NCBI RefSeq assembly: GCF_000756305.1
Contig: NZ_JRFE01000015.1
Coordinates: 155,751-219,750 of the forward strand
Length of the DNA stretch: 64,000 nucleotides
Reading direction: 5' to 3'
DNA from: Myxosarcina sp. GI1
Lineage (GTDB): Bacteria; Cyanobacteriota; Cyanobacteriia; Cyanobacteriales; Xenococcaceae
Part shown: positions 17,680 through 27,266 of the stretch, piece after piece
Position numbering within the stretch: position 1 is the stretch's first letter
How the letters are laid out: each line of letters begins with the position of its first letter
Notes under the pieces: generated by a model
Seen by the model: only the letters and a program-made list of their open reading frames with translations
Told to the model about the DNA's origin: nothing
Database searches by the model: none
Made by a program: the position numbers and the translations under genes

Positions 17680-19602
17680 ATGAATCGAGTCGTATCACCT
17701 ATGTCTATCGACTATAGTTCGCTCCAGTCGCTAACAGAAATTACGCCTATTACTGCCGAAAAATTTGGCGATGTAGTTGCCCTGCACGATCCCCATAGCA
17801 AACCCGAAGTAAAAATAACCTATCGCGAGTTAAACAGGCAAGTTGGGTATTTTGCGGCTGGTTTACAGGCATTGGGATTAAAACCCCAGGATAAGGTGGC
17901 ATTTTTTGCTGACAATAGCCCCCGTTGGTTTATTGGCGATCGCGCTATTATGACCGCAGGAGGAGTAGATGTAGTGCGTTCTGCTGGTGCAGAACAGCAA
18001 GAATTAGTTTATATTCTGCAAAACAGCGATAGTACTAGTTTAGTCGTCGAAAACCTTAAAATATGGACTAAATTACGTTCTCAACTAAAGGATTTATCTT
18101 TACAGTTTGTTATTTTACTTTCAGACGAACAACCAGAGTCAACCGAATCGCTTAAAGTTCTCAACTACCAACAGTTAATCGATTTAGGCAAAGAAAGTCA
18201 ATTGCAGTCGGTGCAGCAAGACAAACAAACTTTGGCAACTTTACTATACACTTCAGGAACAACGGGTAAACCCAAAGGTGTCATGCTCACTCATGGCAAT
18301 TTATTACATCAGGTAAACGCGATCGAAACCATATTTCAACCGCAAGCAGGAGACAAGTTACTATCTATTCTTCCTAGTTGGCACGCTTACGAAAGAGCGG
18401 GGGAATACTTCTTTTTAGCTCATGGCTGTACTCAAATTTATACTAATATTCGCTACTTTAAAAAAGATTTAACCGAACATAAACCCGTATACATGATGGG
18501 TGTACCCCGTCTTTGGGAATCACTGCACGACGGAATTCAAAAACAGCTAAAAGAACAATCGCCATCGCAACAAAAGCTAGTTAAATTTTTCCTCGATCGC
18601 TCGGAACGCTATATTATTGCCAAACGTATTGCTAACAACGCTAGTTTAGACCATTTTAAAGTTTCTGGTTTGGCAAGAGCGAACGCTAGATTAGAAGCGA
18701 TCGCCCTCGCACCAGTACACAAGTTAGCAGACCGCCTGGTGTATCGTAAAATACGTGCGGCAGTAGGTGGTATTGAAGCCGTTTGTAGTGGCGGTGGTTC
18801 TTTAGCTCGCTATCTCGATGATTTTTACGAAACAATTGGAATTGATGTTTTTGTAGGCTATGGCTTATCAGAAACTTCTCCAATTACTAACGCTCGTACT
18901 CCAGTTCACAATGTTAGGGGAACTGCTGGCAAACCGCTACCAGAAACTGAAATTAAAATTGTCGATCCTCAAACTCGTGAAACTTTACCGCAAGGAGAAA
19001 CGGGTTTGGTATTGATTCGGGGAACTCAAGTGATGCAAGGTTACTATAACAATCTTGAAGCAACAGCTAAGGCAATCGATTCGGAAGGCTGGTTCGATAG
19101 TGGCGATCTCGGTTGGGTGACACCAGATAACGATTTGGTACTTACAGGTAGAGCCAAAGATACCATTGTGTTGACCAACGGCGAGAATATCGAACCGCAA
19201 CCAATAGAAGATGCCTGCGTTCGCAGTATTTATATCGAGCAAATTATGCTAGTCGGACAAGACCAGAGATCGCTCGGTGCCTTAATCGTTCCCAATATTG
19301 ATAATCTTCAGCAGTGGGCAAAAGAACAAAATATCGATTTTCAACAGAGTGAATCATCTCAAGGTATAAACTCTGCTAATTTAAATAATCCAGCCATAGA
19401 AAATCTATATCGTAGCGAACTGAATCGAGAAATCAAAAATCGTCCTGGCTATCGCGCCGACGATCTTGTTAAAACTTTTCGCCTGATTTTAGAACCATTT
19501 TCTATTGAAGCAGGCACTATGACTCAAACCCTCAAAATCAAACGTCCTGTAGTTAGAGAACGATATCGAGACATAATTGAGGAGATGTTTGCTGAAAAGT
19601 AA
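17680..19602 (+). CDS. aas: Long-chain acyl-ACP/acyl-CoA synthetase
   Basis: This AMP-forming ligase activates free fatty acids. Its cyanobacterial relatives (Slr1609 type) load acyl carrier protein and recycle fatty acids released from membranes. Motifs are LLYTSGTTGKPKGVMLTHGN (ATP-binding P-loop), GYGLSETSP, and GWFDSGDLGWVTPDNDLVLTGRAKDTIVL. The long insert before the GGGSLARYLDDF segment is typical of Aas. The open frame extends upstream to a TTG at 17656, and a third ATG lies at 17701. None has a clear ribosome-binding site; I give the first ATG. The frame from IDYSSLQSLTEI onward aligns with known enzymes, so only about 15 residues are uncertain. Confidence 0.92.
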   Translation: MNRVVSPMSIDYSSLQSLTEITPITAEKFGDVVALHDPHSKPEVKITYRELNRQVGYFAAGLQALGLKPQDKVAFFADNSPRWFIGDRAIMTAGGVDVVRSAGAEQQELVYILQNSDSTSLVVENLKIWTKLRSQLKDLSLQFVILLSDEQPESTESLKVLNYQQLIDLGKESQLQSVQQDKQTLATLLYTSGTTGKPKGVMLTHGNLLHQVNAIETIFQPQAGDKLLSILPSWHAYERAGEYFFLAHGCTQIYTNIRYFKKDLTEHKPVYMMGVPRLWESLHDGIQKQLKEQSPSQQKLVKFFLDRSERYIIAKRIANNASLDHFKVSGLARANARLEAIALAPVHKLADRLVYRKIRAAVGGIEAVCSGGGSLARYLDDFYETIGIDVFVGYGLSETSPITNARTPVHNVRGTAGKPLPETEIKIVDPQTRETLPQGETGLVLIRGTQVMQGYYNNLEATAKAIDSEGWFDSGDLGWVTPDNDLVLTGRAKDTIVLTNGENIEPQPIEDACVRSIYIEQIMLVGQDQRSLGALIVPNIDNLQQWAKEQNIDFQQSESSQGINSANLNNPAIENLYRSELNREIKNRPGYRADDLVKTFRLILEPFSIEAGTMTQTLKIKRPVVRERYRDIIEEMFAEK

Positions 19603-19777
19603 TAACCGTACTTGCAAATAACAGTTTGTTATTCGGCAAAAAAAGATGACATTCAATTTAAATTCAGTTACAAGTAAAAAGATTAAAAGTTCGGGAAGTA
19701 ACAAATTTTAAATTTACAACTTTCTGTAATCTTTACGCTGTGATTTACTCAACTTAAGAACTAAGCAAAATAAAACT

Positions 19778-20227
19778 ATGGATTACGCAACTGCAAGCTT
19801 GATGTTAAAACGTCCCGTGACTGTAAAAGCGATCGTGACCACGAGATGGAAAGAAGAAGTTCAACAACAACTGCAAAATCAAGTATCTCAATTAGACAAA
19901 CAGATGCAGCAACTCGATATGCAGGGCAAAAGAACTATCGAGGAAATCAATAAACAAGCCAAACAGCCTGCAAATCCGCAAATATCCAAACAGATTGAAA
20001 GTGTTCAAACTCAGGTCAATCAAAAAAAGAGCGAGATCTTAAATAAGAAAAATCAGATTTTACAGCAGCTACAGCAGATACAGCTTTTAGAATTAGAGCA
20101 AGAAGTAGTACAGGCTCAAATGGAAAGCTTCTTTAGACTGGAAAAAGGAGATAACCTGGTTAAAAAAATGAACGTTGAAGTTGTGATCAAAGACGGAGTA
20201 GTAGAAGAAATTCGCGGCGAACTTTAA
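19778..20227 (+). CDS. YlqD family coiled-coil protein
   Basis: This 149-residue protein has a short beta N-terminus (MLKRPVTVKAIVTTRWKEE) and a long Gln-rich coiled coil (about residues 25-120). A small C-terminal strand pair (NVEVVIKDGVVEEIRG) completes it. The plan matches the YlqD family, conserved in Firmicutes and cyanobacteria without known function. It stands alone, and a perfect hairpin follows seven bases after the stop. Confidence 0.8.
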   Translation: MDYATASLMLKRPVTVKAIVTTRWKEEVQQQLQNQVSQLDKQMQQLDMQGKRTIEEINKQAKQPANPQISKQIESVQTQVNQKKSEILNKKNQILQQLQQIQLLELEQEVVQAQMESFFRLEKGDNLVKKMNVEVVIKDGVVEEIRGEL

Positions 20228-20233
20228 ACTGTA

Positions 20234-20252
20234 GGGACGTTTATAACGTCCC
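20234..20252. terminator. Palindromic hairpin after ylqD (GGGACGTT family)
   Basis: GGGACGTT pairs perfectly with AACGTCCC around a three-base loop, seven bases after the stop codon. There is no strong T-run. A second copy of the surrounding motif (GGGACG...CGTCCCC followed by CCGTCAA or CCAGTCAA) lies after gghA at 31918-31943. It may stabilise RNA ends or terminate weakly. Confidence 0.55.
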
Positions 20253-20356
20253 CATCCAGTCAAGCTAGCAATCTAAGTAAATAGACCTATTTAACTCCAG
20301 ATCTTTCTCTGGGACAATATTGATTATTACGTTCGTTTTGTAATGAGGAGTCGAAA

Positions 20357-21361
20357 TTGAATAGTAATGGAAGTGCCTCCAAGCTGGCTAAAGTAATTTG
20401 TCTGGGAGAAATATTGTTCGATCTCCTCGCCAACCAGATAGGAAAATCTATGGAAGAAGTAGATTCTTGGACGGCATATCCAGGAGGCGCACCAGCCAAT
20501 GTTGCTTGCGCTTTAGTTAAATTAGGTACTCCTGCTGCTTTTATCGGCTGTGTGGGCAAAGATACTGAAGGCGACGAGTTAGTAAAGCTTTTAGAGACTG
20601 TAGGCGTAGATGTATCTGGAGTACAACATTCCCAGGATGCTCCAACCAGACAAGTGTATGTAGTTCGCTCGACAAAAGGCGATCGCACTTTTGCCGGCTT
20701 TGGCGATCGCCAGCCTGATAAGTTTGCCGATGCCTATCTTCAAGCCGATAAATTACCGCCCAAACTATTTTTAGATGCCGAATTTTTAGTAATTGGCACT
20801 CTGGAATTAGCTTATCCTCAAACTCGCGCCGCAGTATTTCGTGCTTTAGAACTAGCAGAAGAATATCATCTCAAAGTAATTTTAGATGTTAACTGGCGAG
20901 GAATGTTTTGGCAGGACGAATCGGAAGCTTTGCCTTTAATTAACCAACTTTGGGAATATGTCGATTTTCTCAAGTTAGCAGATGAAGAAGCAAGATGGCT
21001 GTTTGATACTGCTGATGCTGGAGCTATATACTATCGACTCGATTCGGTAGAAGGAGTTTTGGTCAGTAATGGTGATGCTGAAGTTAGCTACTGCTTGAGC
21101 GATAATGAAGGTTTTGTAACTCCGTTTAAAATCGAGGTTGAAGATACTACAGGAGCGGGCGATGCTTTTTTAGCTGGCTTTATCCATCAAATATGCCAAA
21201 AAGGAATTAAAAGTTTGAACGATCGCGCCGTTGCCCAAGAAGTAGTGACATATGCCTGTGCGGTTGGTGGCTTAACCGCAACTAAATCGGGAGCGATTTC
21301 TGCTCAACCCCTGCTAACTGAGGTTGAGTCTTTTCTCCAGCAAAATTCTAGTGCGCTCTAA
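20357..21361 (+). CDS. PfkB family carbohydrate kinase (fructokinase-like)
   Basis: This ATP-dependent sugar kinase is probably a fructokinase. The 334-residue protein has the N-terminal ICLGEILFDLLANQ and the ribokinase signature 1 region YPGGAPANVACALVKLG. Signature 2 is DTTGAGDAFLAGF, with the catalytic Asp in GAGD. The start is TTG at 20357, set by a strong GAGGAG site six bases upstream (20345-20350); no ATG competes nearby. A fructokinase would feed sucrose or fructose into glycolysis. The exact sugar cannot be read from sequence. Confidence 0.9.
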   Translation: MNSNGSASKLAKVICLGEILFDLLANQIGKSMEEVDSWTAYPGGAPANVACALVKLGTPAAFIGCVGKDTEGDELVKLLETVGVDVSGVQHSQDAPTRQVYVVRSTKGDRTFAGFGDRQPDKFADAYLQADKLPPKLFLDAEFLVIGTLELAYPQTRAAVFRALELAEEYHLKVILDVNWRGMFWQDESEALPLINQLWEYVDFLKLADEEARWLFDTADAGAIYYRLDSVEGVLVSNGDAEVSYCLSDNEGFVTPFKIEVEDTTGAGDAFLAGFIHQICQKGIKSLNDRAVAQEVVTYACAVGGLTATKSGAISAQPLLTEVESFLQQNSSAL

Positions 21362-21370
21362 AAAATCAGA

Positions 21371-21411
21371 AAGAGAGCCAACGACTTGCCGGGTTTCGTC
21401 TTGACTCTCTT
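21371..21411. terminator. Long hairpin after the PfkB kinase gene
   Basis: AAGAGAGCCAA (21371-21381) pairs with TTGACTCTCTT (21401-21411) with one mismatch, enclosing a 19-base loop. It lies nine bases after the stop codon and between convergent genes. No T-run follows, so it may be a processed 3' end structure rather than a classical terminator. Confidence 0.45.
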
Positions 21412-21487
21412 AATCTGGTTCGCTCCTCACACGCCAAAGATACTAAACAAACATGGAATGTTTGTCAAGGTTTTTTCAAAATTTAAT

Positions 21488-22435
21488 TTAAAGTTCTCTC
21501 AACGCTACTACTCTAAGTTCGGTCTGAAGTAGTTTTTGTAAAAAGTATTGTACTAAAGCGAGTAAGCCCAAACGAGCGATCGCTTGCTGAGGATGCTTCC
21601 GCTTGACCGCACCAAAAGTTTGACATCTGGCTTCAAAAGCTAACATTGCCTCGCTGAGATCAAAAGCTATTTTAAGCAAATTATTTTTATTAGTTAATTC
21701 TTCAACTGTTTTTAGTACTTGAAACAATAACCTGTATTCTGTAGGATGAGTTAAATAAAAATTACCTGTTGTGTCAAACCAAGAGAGTGATTCTGGCTGG
21801 ACTATTTGCCAAGTTGAAGTTAAAAAAGGACGTTTTTTCAACCGAATCAGTTTTTCTCGTTCTCCCAAAGCCAACCAAGAACAGCAACGAGCATGAGCGT
21901 ACTGTATTGAAAAATAATTCGGCATTAAATCGACTTTTGTTAGTGAAGCATCTATAGTAGAAAGTTGGCAATTGTTTGCTTTGGCAATCTCCGAATTTAA
22001 CCAGCAGGCTAAAGTCAAATCTTCACAGTAAAAGTCAATTTGTCCTGCCGTTACTACTACTCTAAATTCTAAACTCGCCTCACTCTGCTTAAAGGCGATC
22101 GAAGCTAATAAATCGATTAATTCTTTAGCAACAATTATTGGTGATAAATCTACATATTTAGCAAGAGCAAAAGCAATTGTACATCGGTACACAATTTTTG
22201 AAGAACGAGCGAATAAGGATAAAATTTTGCGATCGAGTAAAGCATGAATTAACTCTGGATCGATAGCAATATCTTTGGTTTGCCAATATAAATCGATTGC
22301 TCGGCGTAAATTTTGTGTTAGCGATATTTTAATCAGATTTTGTTTTATATCTTGAAGTTTAGAAAAATTAATAGAAAAAGTATTCATTGATACGTCATTA
22401 TTCATAGTAGAATTAATACTTATTCGATCTATCAT
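21488..22435 (-). CDS. Stand-alone DALR anticodon-binding domain protein
   Basis: This is a 315-residue protein with no synthetase catalytic core. The C-terminal half matches the arginyl-tRNA synthetase DALR (anticodon-binding) pattern: YAHARCCSWL, then a helix-rich run with TEYRLLFQVLKTVEEL, AFDLSEAMLAFEARCQTFG and ARLGLLALVQYFLQKLL. The N-terminal half is helical and unassigned, although stand-alone DALR proteins occur in cyanobacteria. Three in-frame ATGs (22435, 22405 and 22387) are possible. The first lies only 14 bases from the divergent Crp-type gene, so a downstream start is plausible. A tRNA-binding or regulatory role is inferred. Confidence 0.72.
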   Translation of the reverse strand: MIDRISINSTMNNDVSMNTFSINFSKLQDIKQNLIKISLTQNLRRAIDLYWQTKDIAIDPELIHALLDRKILSLFARSSKIVYRCTIAFALAKYVDLSPIIVAKELIDLLASIAFKQSEASLEFRVVVTAGQIDFYCEDLTLACWLNSEIAKANNCQLSTIDASLTKVDLMPNYFSIQYAHARCCSWLALGEREKLIRLKKRPFLTSTWQIVQPESLSWFDTTGNFYLTHPTEYRLLFQVLKTVEELTNKNNLLKIAFDLSEAMLAFEARCQTFGAVKRKHPQQAIARLGLLALVQYFLQKLLQTELRVVALREL

Positions 22436-22449
22436 TTTGCCTGTTCAAT

Positions 22450-23136
22450 ATGCACTTCTCCGATTCATCATCTGAGACATCTCGCCCTTTTTCAACTTGG
22501 CAAAGTATTACTGATTGGGCGCAAGAACATTATAGAGATCGTATTTTTAATAAAGACGAGCGTATTCCGACTCGTCCCGAATTGATATATTTGGTAGGCA
22601 AAGGAGCGATTCGTCTGGTTGGTACGCCAGCAAAAACCACTGAAGTTTCTACAGAATTATCTGATGAATTGATAGCAGAAGCCTTTCTTGGTTTTGTTGG
22701 TGCAGGTCAACCTTTTGAAACTGTAGAACAGGCAGCTTTTGTAATTCAAGCATACGCTCACGTAGATCGTACTCAAGTAATCTGGCTTTACTGGCGAGAT
22801 TTAGAGAATTGGCCTCATTTTCGTCAAGAAGTAGAGCGAGCATTTCGCTATCAACATCAGCGTAAATTATTGTGGCTTACCGCTTTAGGACAAAGAAAGA
22901 CTATAGATAGGTTAGCCAGTTTTTTGATGCTATTAATTGAAGAGTACGGTAAAGCAGAACCACAGGGTTACTGCTTGCCCTATACTCTGACTCACGCTCA
23001 AATAGGTAGTGCAATTGGCTCGACTCGCGTTACAGTAACTCGTTTGATGGGAAAGCTGCGCCGTCAAGGCTTAATTTTTCCAGGGGATGATAACTCGATT
23101 TGCATACCTAAAACCAAACTCGATCGCGGCTTATGA
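22450..23136 (+). CDS. Crp/Fnr family transcriptional regulator
   Basis: This 228-residue DNA-binding protein has the Crp-type winged helix at the C-terminus (about residues 175-215), with TLTHAQIGSAIGSTRVTVTR as the helix-turn-helix. The N-terminal ~115 residues form a weak cyclic-nucleotide-like beta domain that lacks the phosphate-binding cassette motif, so it probably does not bind cAMP. A long central helix (RQEVERAFRYQHQRKLL) is the dimerisation helix. It is divergent from the DALR gene with 14 bases or more between them. The target is unknown; the neighbouring DALR gene and fda downstream are candidates. Confidence 0.82.
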   Translation: MHFSDSSSETSRPFSTWQSITDWAQEHYRDRIFNKDERIPTRPELIYLVGKGAIRLVGTPAKTTEVSTELSDELIAEAFLGFVGAGQPFETVEQAAFVIQAYAHVDRTQVIWLYWRDLENWPHFRQEVERAFRYQHQRKLLWLTALGQRKTIDRLASFLMLLIEEYGKAEPQGYCLPYTLTHAQIGSAIGSTRVTVTRLMGKLRRQGLIFPGDDNSICIPKTKLDRGL

Positions 23137-23467
23137 ACAAATAGCAAAGTCCGACCGAATCAATATTTTAGAAGATTATAATTGCCGTTACTAGCAAAAA
23201 TTTTTAAAATCTTCTGTTTTAAATATAAAATATATCTTAAGATTAACAGGTAAGAAATTAATTTTTCTTAAACTACACCCAATAAAATGACGCAGGGTGA
23301 CACTAATAGATTAAAACAGCAGTTGCCATCAAGCTCTGTTGACTAAAGTAAAAATTCTCGTTTTGCAAAATACGAGTCGCGTCAATAACTCGTCCGTTTT
23401 CTAATATTCTGAGATGATATAGATAACGTTCGTCACTCGATAAAAAAATATATTTAGGAGGACATCT
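23137..23467. promoter_or_regulatory. 331-bp leader and promoter region of the aldolase gene
   Basis: No gene was seen. It contains a short palindromic stretch CTCGTTTTGCAAAATACGAG near 23358 and ends with an excellent ribosome-binding site AGGAGG (about 23456-23461) seven bases before the fda ATG. The length suggests a long 5' leader, as expected for a strongly expressed gene. Confidence 0.45.
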
Positions 23468-24547
23468 ATGGCACTCGTACCAATGCGGTTGCTTTTAGAC
23501 CACGCTGCTGAGAATGGCTATGGCATTCCAGCATACAATGTAAACAACATGGAGCAAATTATTGCGATCATGCAGGCTGCTGAAGAAGCTGATAGCCCCG
23601 TAATTCTTCAGGCTTCTCGTGGCGCACGTAAATATGCAGGAGAAAATTTTCTTCGCCACCTAATCACCGCCGCTGTAGAAAGCTATCCTAATATTCCCAT
23701 TGCTATGCACCAAGACCACGGCAATAGTCCTGCTACTTGCTTTTCTGCAATGCGTAATGGTTTTACTAGCGTCATGATGGATGGCTCTTTAGAAGCAGAT
23801 GCTTCAACTCCTGCCAGCTTTGATTACAATGTCAACGTTACTGCAGAAGTCGTTAAAGTTGCTCACTCGATTGGTGTGAGTGTAGAAGGCGAACTTGGCT
23901 GTTTGGGTTCTTTAGAGACTGGAAAAGGCGATAAAGAAGACGGTCATGGTTTTGAAGGAACTCTCAGCAAAGAACAGTTGTTGACCGATCCCGACGAAGC
24001 AGTAGAATTTGTCGAACGCACGCAAGTAGACGCTTTAGCTGTAGCTATCGGTACCAGTCACGGTGCCTATAAGTTTACTCGTAAACCTACTGGCGAAATC
24101 TTGGCTATTAGCAGAATTGAAGAAATTCACAGCCGTTTGCCCAATACTCACTTGGTAATGCACGGTTCTTCTTCCGTACCTCAAGAGTGGATCGAAATGA
24201 TCAACGAGTACGGTGGTAAAATTCCCGAAACTTATGGGGTACCTATTGAAGAAATTCAAAAAGGTATCAAAAGTGGGGTGCGTAAAGTTAATATTGACAC
24301 CGATAACCGTTTGGCAATTACTGCGGCAATTCGTGAAGCTGCTTTCAAAGATCCTTCTAACTTCGATCCCCGTCACTTCCTCAAGCCCTCAATTAAGTAC
24401 ATGAAGCAAGTGTGCTTAAAACGCTATGACGCTTTTGGAACTGCTGGAAACGCTAGCAAAATCAAGCAGATGACATTAGATGACTTTGCGGCTAAATATG
24501 CTAAAGGCGAACTAGCTGCTAGTCCTAAAAAAGCCGTTACTGCTTAA
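23468..24547 (+). CDS. fbaA: Fructose-bisphosphate aldolase, class II
   Basis: This Zn-dependent aldolase of the Calvin cycle and glycolysis interconverts fructose-1,6-bisphosphate (and sedoheptulose-1,7-bisphosphate) with triose/erythrose phosphates. At 359 residues it is the CbbA-type length. Metal and substrate motifs are [46 protein letters not shown] and [11 protein letters not shown]. An AGGAGG site ahead of the ATG predicts high expression. It is followed by a good terminator at 24593. Confidence 0.96.
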   Translation: MALVPMRLLLDHAAENGYGIPAYNVNNMEQIIAIMQAAEEADSPVILQASRGARKYAGENFLRHLITAAVESYPNIPIAMHQDHGNSPATCFSAMRNGFTSVMMDGSLEADASTPASFDYNVNVTAEVVKVAHSIGVSVEGELGCLGSLETGKGDKEDGHGFEGTLSKEQLLTDPDEAVEFVERTQVDALAVAIGTSHGAYKFTRKPTGEILAISRIEEIHSRLPNTHLVMHGSSSVPQEWIEMINEYGGKIPETYGVPIEEIQKGIKSGVRKVNIDTDNRLAITAAIREAAFKDPSNFDPRHFLKPSIKYMKQVCLKRYDAFGTAGNASKIKQMTLDDFAAKYAKGELAASPKKAVTA

Positions 24548-24592
24548 ATAGTGCGATCGCTATAGAAGCTATAATCAAATAATCTCTAACTA

Positions 24593-24631
24593 CCCTGTAG
24601 AAAAGTTATTAGCTTTTCTGTGGGGTTTTCT
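24593..24631 (+). terminator. Rho-independent terminator of the aldolase gene
   Basis: CCCTGTAGAAAAG (24593-24605) pairs with CTTTTCTGTGGGG (24613-24625) through 13 pairs including three G-U, with a seven-base loop. TTTTCTG follows. It lies 46 bases after the stop. Confidence 0.75.
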
Positions 24632-24697
24632 GCCTGTAATTTATTTGGTTTTAAGCTGTTGTTTGGTTGCTATTTGCTACTTACAAACAGATAGCTG

Positions 24698-25477
24698 TTA
24701 TTTATTGGTGTTTATTACTAACTCTGCTAGTTCGTAAAAACCTCGATTTTCAGCGTTAGTAGTTATATAAACAGGTAAATGTTTCAGGCGATCGCGATAT
24801 TCTAAAATATTTGCCACCCCTACCGAAACAGGAAATATTTGAGGATCGAACAAACTTTCGTCGTTGGGACTATCCCCAACGGTAATAATATTTTCTGTAG
24901 TTAAATCGGGAAAATATTGTTGTAATATTAGTTTCAATGCTATTGCTTTATCTTGTTGTTTGGGTTTGATATGACACTGAACGTTACTATAGGTAAACCC
25001 CCACCCTTCAGCATGGCATATAGTTGCAATCTCTTCTATTTCTTTATTAGTCAAATTATTAATATCGAATGTCCAATCCGTGAGGCGAAAACGATTGTCT
25101 TCTGATTCTTCGATCTGGGGAATTTTAGTTTGAATTAATTGAAATACAGTTTTTAGTTGCTGTCGATGTTTGGCAATATCTTTAATTTCAGTTATTAATT
25201 GACTGCGGTTTAAGTGACTCCACAAAACCAAACCGCCATTTTCAGCGATCGCGCCAACAATGGGTAAATAAGAAGCAATTGCCTCAACCCAACCAGCCGA
25301 ACGTCCCGTGACAATCACAACGCTGATGTTAGCCTTTGCCAATTTTTCTAAAGCCAATAACACATCGGAGGTAAGCTTACCATTATGAGTTAAAGTTCCG
25401 TCGAGATCGGTTGCTAGTAGCCGAATATTGCCCAGTTTTTTATCGGTTATTGCCTTTAATATTGGTTTAGTTGACAT
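24698..25477 (-). CDS. HAD family phosphatase (Cof/sucrose-phosphatase-like subclass IIB)
   Basis: This 259-residue hydrolase has HAD motif [13 protein letters not shown], motif [13 protein letters not shown], a Lys in motif III ([14 protein letters not shown]) and motif [14 protein letters not shown]. The C2-type cap between motifs II and III puts it with sugar-phosphatases. The substrate is unknown. Its start overlaps the end of lipB by 11 bases, so the two genes form one transcript. Confidence 0.87.
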   Translation of the reverse strand: MSTKPILKAITDKKLGNIRLLATDLDGTLTHNGKLTSDVLLALEKLAKANISVVIVTGRSAGWVEAIASYLPIVGAIAENGGLVLWSHLNRSQLITEIKDIAKHRQQLKTVFQLIQTKIPQIEESEDNRFRLTDWTFDINNLTNKEIEEIATICHAEGWGFTYSNVQCHIKPKQQDKAIALKLILQQYFPDLTTENIITVGDSPNDESLFDPQIFPVSVGVANILEYRDRLKHLPVYITTNAENRGFYELAELVINTNK

Positions 25478-26123
25478 CTTGAATAAATTCTACTTGAAAT
25501 ACGGCAGCAAAAGCTGCTGCTACATCTAGCCTAATCTGTTCTACTGTAATATTGGGAATAAACTCCGCCAGACTACCTACAGGTTTGTCGGCAATACCGC
25601 AAGGAACTATCTGTTGAAAACCACTCAGATCGGGACAGACATTAAGGGATAGACCGTGCATAGTAATCCAGCGACGAACTTTAATTCCTACTGCCGCAAT
25701 TTTTCTTTCTTCCAGCCAAACTCCCGTCAGTCCTTTAAGGCGATAGGCTTGTAGACCATATTTAGCCGCTACGCGAATAATTACTTCTTCTAGCTGTCTC
25801 AAATACCAGTGTAAATCCTGTTGATAGAAGCGCAGGTTGAAAATAGGATAAGCAACTAGTTGACCAGGGCAGTGATAGGTTACTTCGCCGCCTCGCTCGA
25901 TACGATGTAGCTCAAAGTTGTTTAGTTGTGGATCGAACTTAAGAAAATCTGTTTTTGCTCCCGTACCCAAAGTATAAACTGAGGGATGTTCTAATAAGAT
26001 TAAAACATCATCGAAATTGGGGTTGTTAAGACGTTCGGCAACAAGCGATCGCTGCTCTTGCCAGGCTTTAGTATACGGCACTAAGCCTCGATTTTTTAAA
26101 ATACAGCATCTTTGAGTTTTCAT
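25467..26123 (-). CDS. lipB: Octanoyl-[ACP]:protein N-octanoyltransferase
   Basis: LipB moves octanoyl groups from ACP to lipoyl domains of dehydrogenase complexes, the first step of lipoate synthesis. Family motifs are [46 protein letters not shown] (catalytic Lys) and [14 protein letters not shown] (catalytic Cys). The ATG at 26123 gives 218 residues. The frame could also open at a TTG 15 bases upstream, without a visible ribosome-binding site. The 3' end overlaps the HAD gene by 11 bases. lipA is not in the window. Confidence 0.94.
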   Translation of the reverse strand: MKTQRCCILKNRGLVPYTKAWQEQRSLVAERLNNPNFDDVLILLEHPSVYTLGTGAKTDFLKFDPQLNNFELHRIERGGEVTYHCPGQLVAYPIFNLRFYQQDLHWYLRQLEEVIIRVAAKYGLQAYRLKGLTGVWLEERKIAAVGIKVRRWITMHGLSLNVCPDLSGFQQIVPCGIADKPVGSLAEFIPNITVEQIRLDVAAAFAAVFQVEFIQDVN

Positions 26124-26138
26124 GCTAGTTAGCCGCAA

Positions 26139-26556
26139 TTTTAAAACCGAAAATGTGTTCTAAATTTAACCAAATGTCAATCAATGTAACAGAAAATCAA
26201 AAGAAATAACAGATCTGATGTTTTGTAGAATACAAAATGCTAACCTAAGAAGCATAAAGTGAGTGAAGATTTAAAGTATTACTAGATGTAATTTAAATAC
26301 TGGCTGTAATTAAGCTAACTTTTTCTATTCATCGAGCGACTAATTAATTACTAAAGTAATCTTGATTCTTCCAAAACTAAAGATATTGGGGGGAAAAGCT
26401 ACAAGTTTCAATTGAAAGAGGTATTAACTGTAACCAACAAAAAACTACAGTGCTTGTTAAAGAAACATAGTTAAATATAGCCAATCGTTGTATAGATATT
26501 TATTGCTGCGTATAGGCTATTTCGAGCATACAACTAGCATGGAGAAATAGAAAAGT
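26139..26556. promoter_or_regulatory. 418-bp leader region upstream of lrtA/hpf
   Basis: No gene was seen. In Synechococcus PCC 7002, lrtA has a long untranslated leader governing light-dependent mRNA stability, and this gap is large enough for one. ATAGCC (26477-26482) can pair with GGCTAT (26515-26520), enclosing a foldable segment close to the start. A GGAGAAAT site lies about 10 bases before the ATG. Confidence 0.45.
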
Positions 26557-27135
26557 ATGAAGCTTTTAATCCAAGGTAACAATATTGCGGTAACAGATTC
26601 AATTCATGAATATGTCAAGCAGAAATTAGCTAAAGCAGTAAAACATTTTGAAAATATTACCAGCAAGATAGATGTTCATTTATCAGTTGCCCGTAATTCT
26701 CGGATTGAAAGCAAACATAAGGCAGAAGTGACTGTATATGCTAACGGTACGGTGATTAGAGCGCAAGAGGGCAGCAGCAATCTCTACGCCAGTATCGATA
26801 TGGTAGCAGACAAAATTTATCGTCAGTTACGCAAGTATAAAGAAAAGCATCTAACCAAAAAAACTCACGCTCATGTGAGAACGGGCGATATTATTGAAGC
26901 AGCACCAGTAGAAGAAAATTTAATTGGCGATCGCACTCCCGAATTACCTGCCGAGATCGTTCGTAATAAATACTTTGCCATGCCGCCAATGACGATCGAC
27001 GAGGCACTAGCGCAATTGGAATTAGTAGACCACGATTTTTATATGTTTCGCAATAAGGAAACTCAAGAAATCAATGTGATTTATACTCGCAATCACGGTG
27101 GCTATGGCGTAATTCAACCCCGCGACACTTTCTAA
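26557..27135 (+). CDS. hpf: Long-form ribosome hibernation promoting factor (light-repressed LrtA)
   Basis: Hpf/LrtA binds the small ribosomal subunit and pairs 70S ribosomes into inactive dimers when growth stops or light is lost. The N-terminal YfiA/RaiA domain (residues 1-100) has [20 protein letters not shown] and the basic [28 protein letters not shown] linker leads to the C-terminal dimerisation domain (about 130-190) with [20 protein letters not shown] and [15 protein letters not shown]. At 192 residues it is the long form. It is known as lrtA (light-repressed transcript A) in cyanobacteria. Confidence 0.95.
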   Translation: MKLLIQGNNIAVTDSIHEYVKQKLAKAVKHFENITSKIDVHLSVARNSRIESKHKAEVTVYANGTVIRAQEGSSNLYASIDMVADKIYRQLRKYKEKHLTKKTHAHVRTGDIIEAAPVEENLIGDRTPELPAEIVRNKYFAMPPMTIDEALAQLELVDHDFYMFRNKETQEINVIYTRNHGGYGVIQPRDTF

Positions 27136-27147
27136 CAAGGAACTAAA

Positions 27148-27170
27148 AAAGGTGGGGCTTGCCCACCTTT
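27148..27170 (-). terminator. Terminator for ggpS; hairpin shared with hpf end
   Basis: AAAGGTGGG (27148-27156) pairs with CCCACCTTT (27162-27170) around GCTTG. Read on the minus strand it is followed by a T-run (the plus-strand AAAAAA to the left), which suits the 3' end of ggpS. On the plus strand it can also cap hpf mRNA, lying 12 bases after its stop. Confidence 0.75.
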
Positions 27171-27266
27171 GACTATTCTATTTTGGTACGAAAAAAGAGG
27201 TTAGATGGAAAAACTAAGAAAGAGCGCTCGCTTCTTCCTCCTTTCTTCATCCTTATTCCTTTAAAT

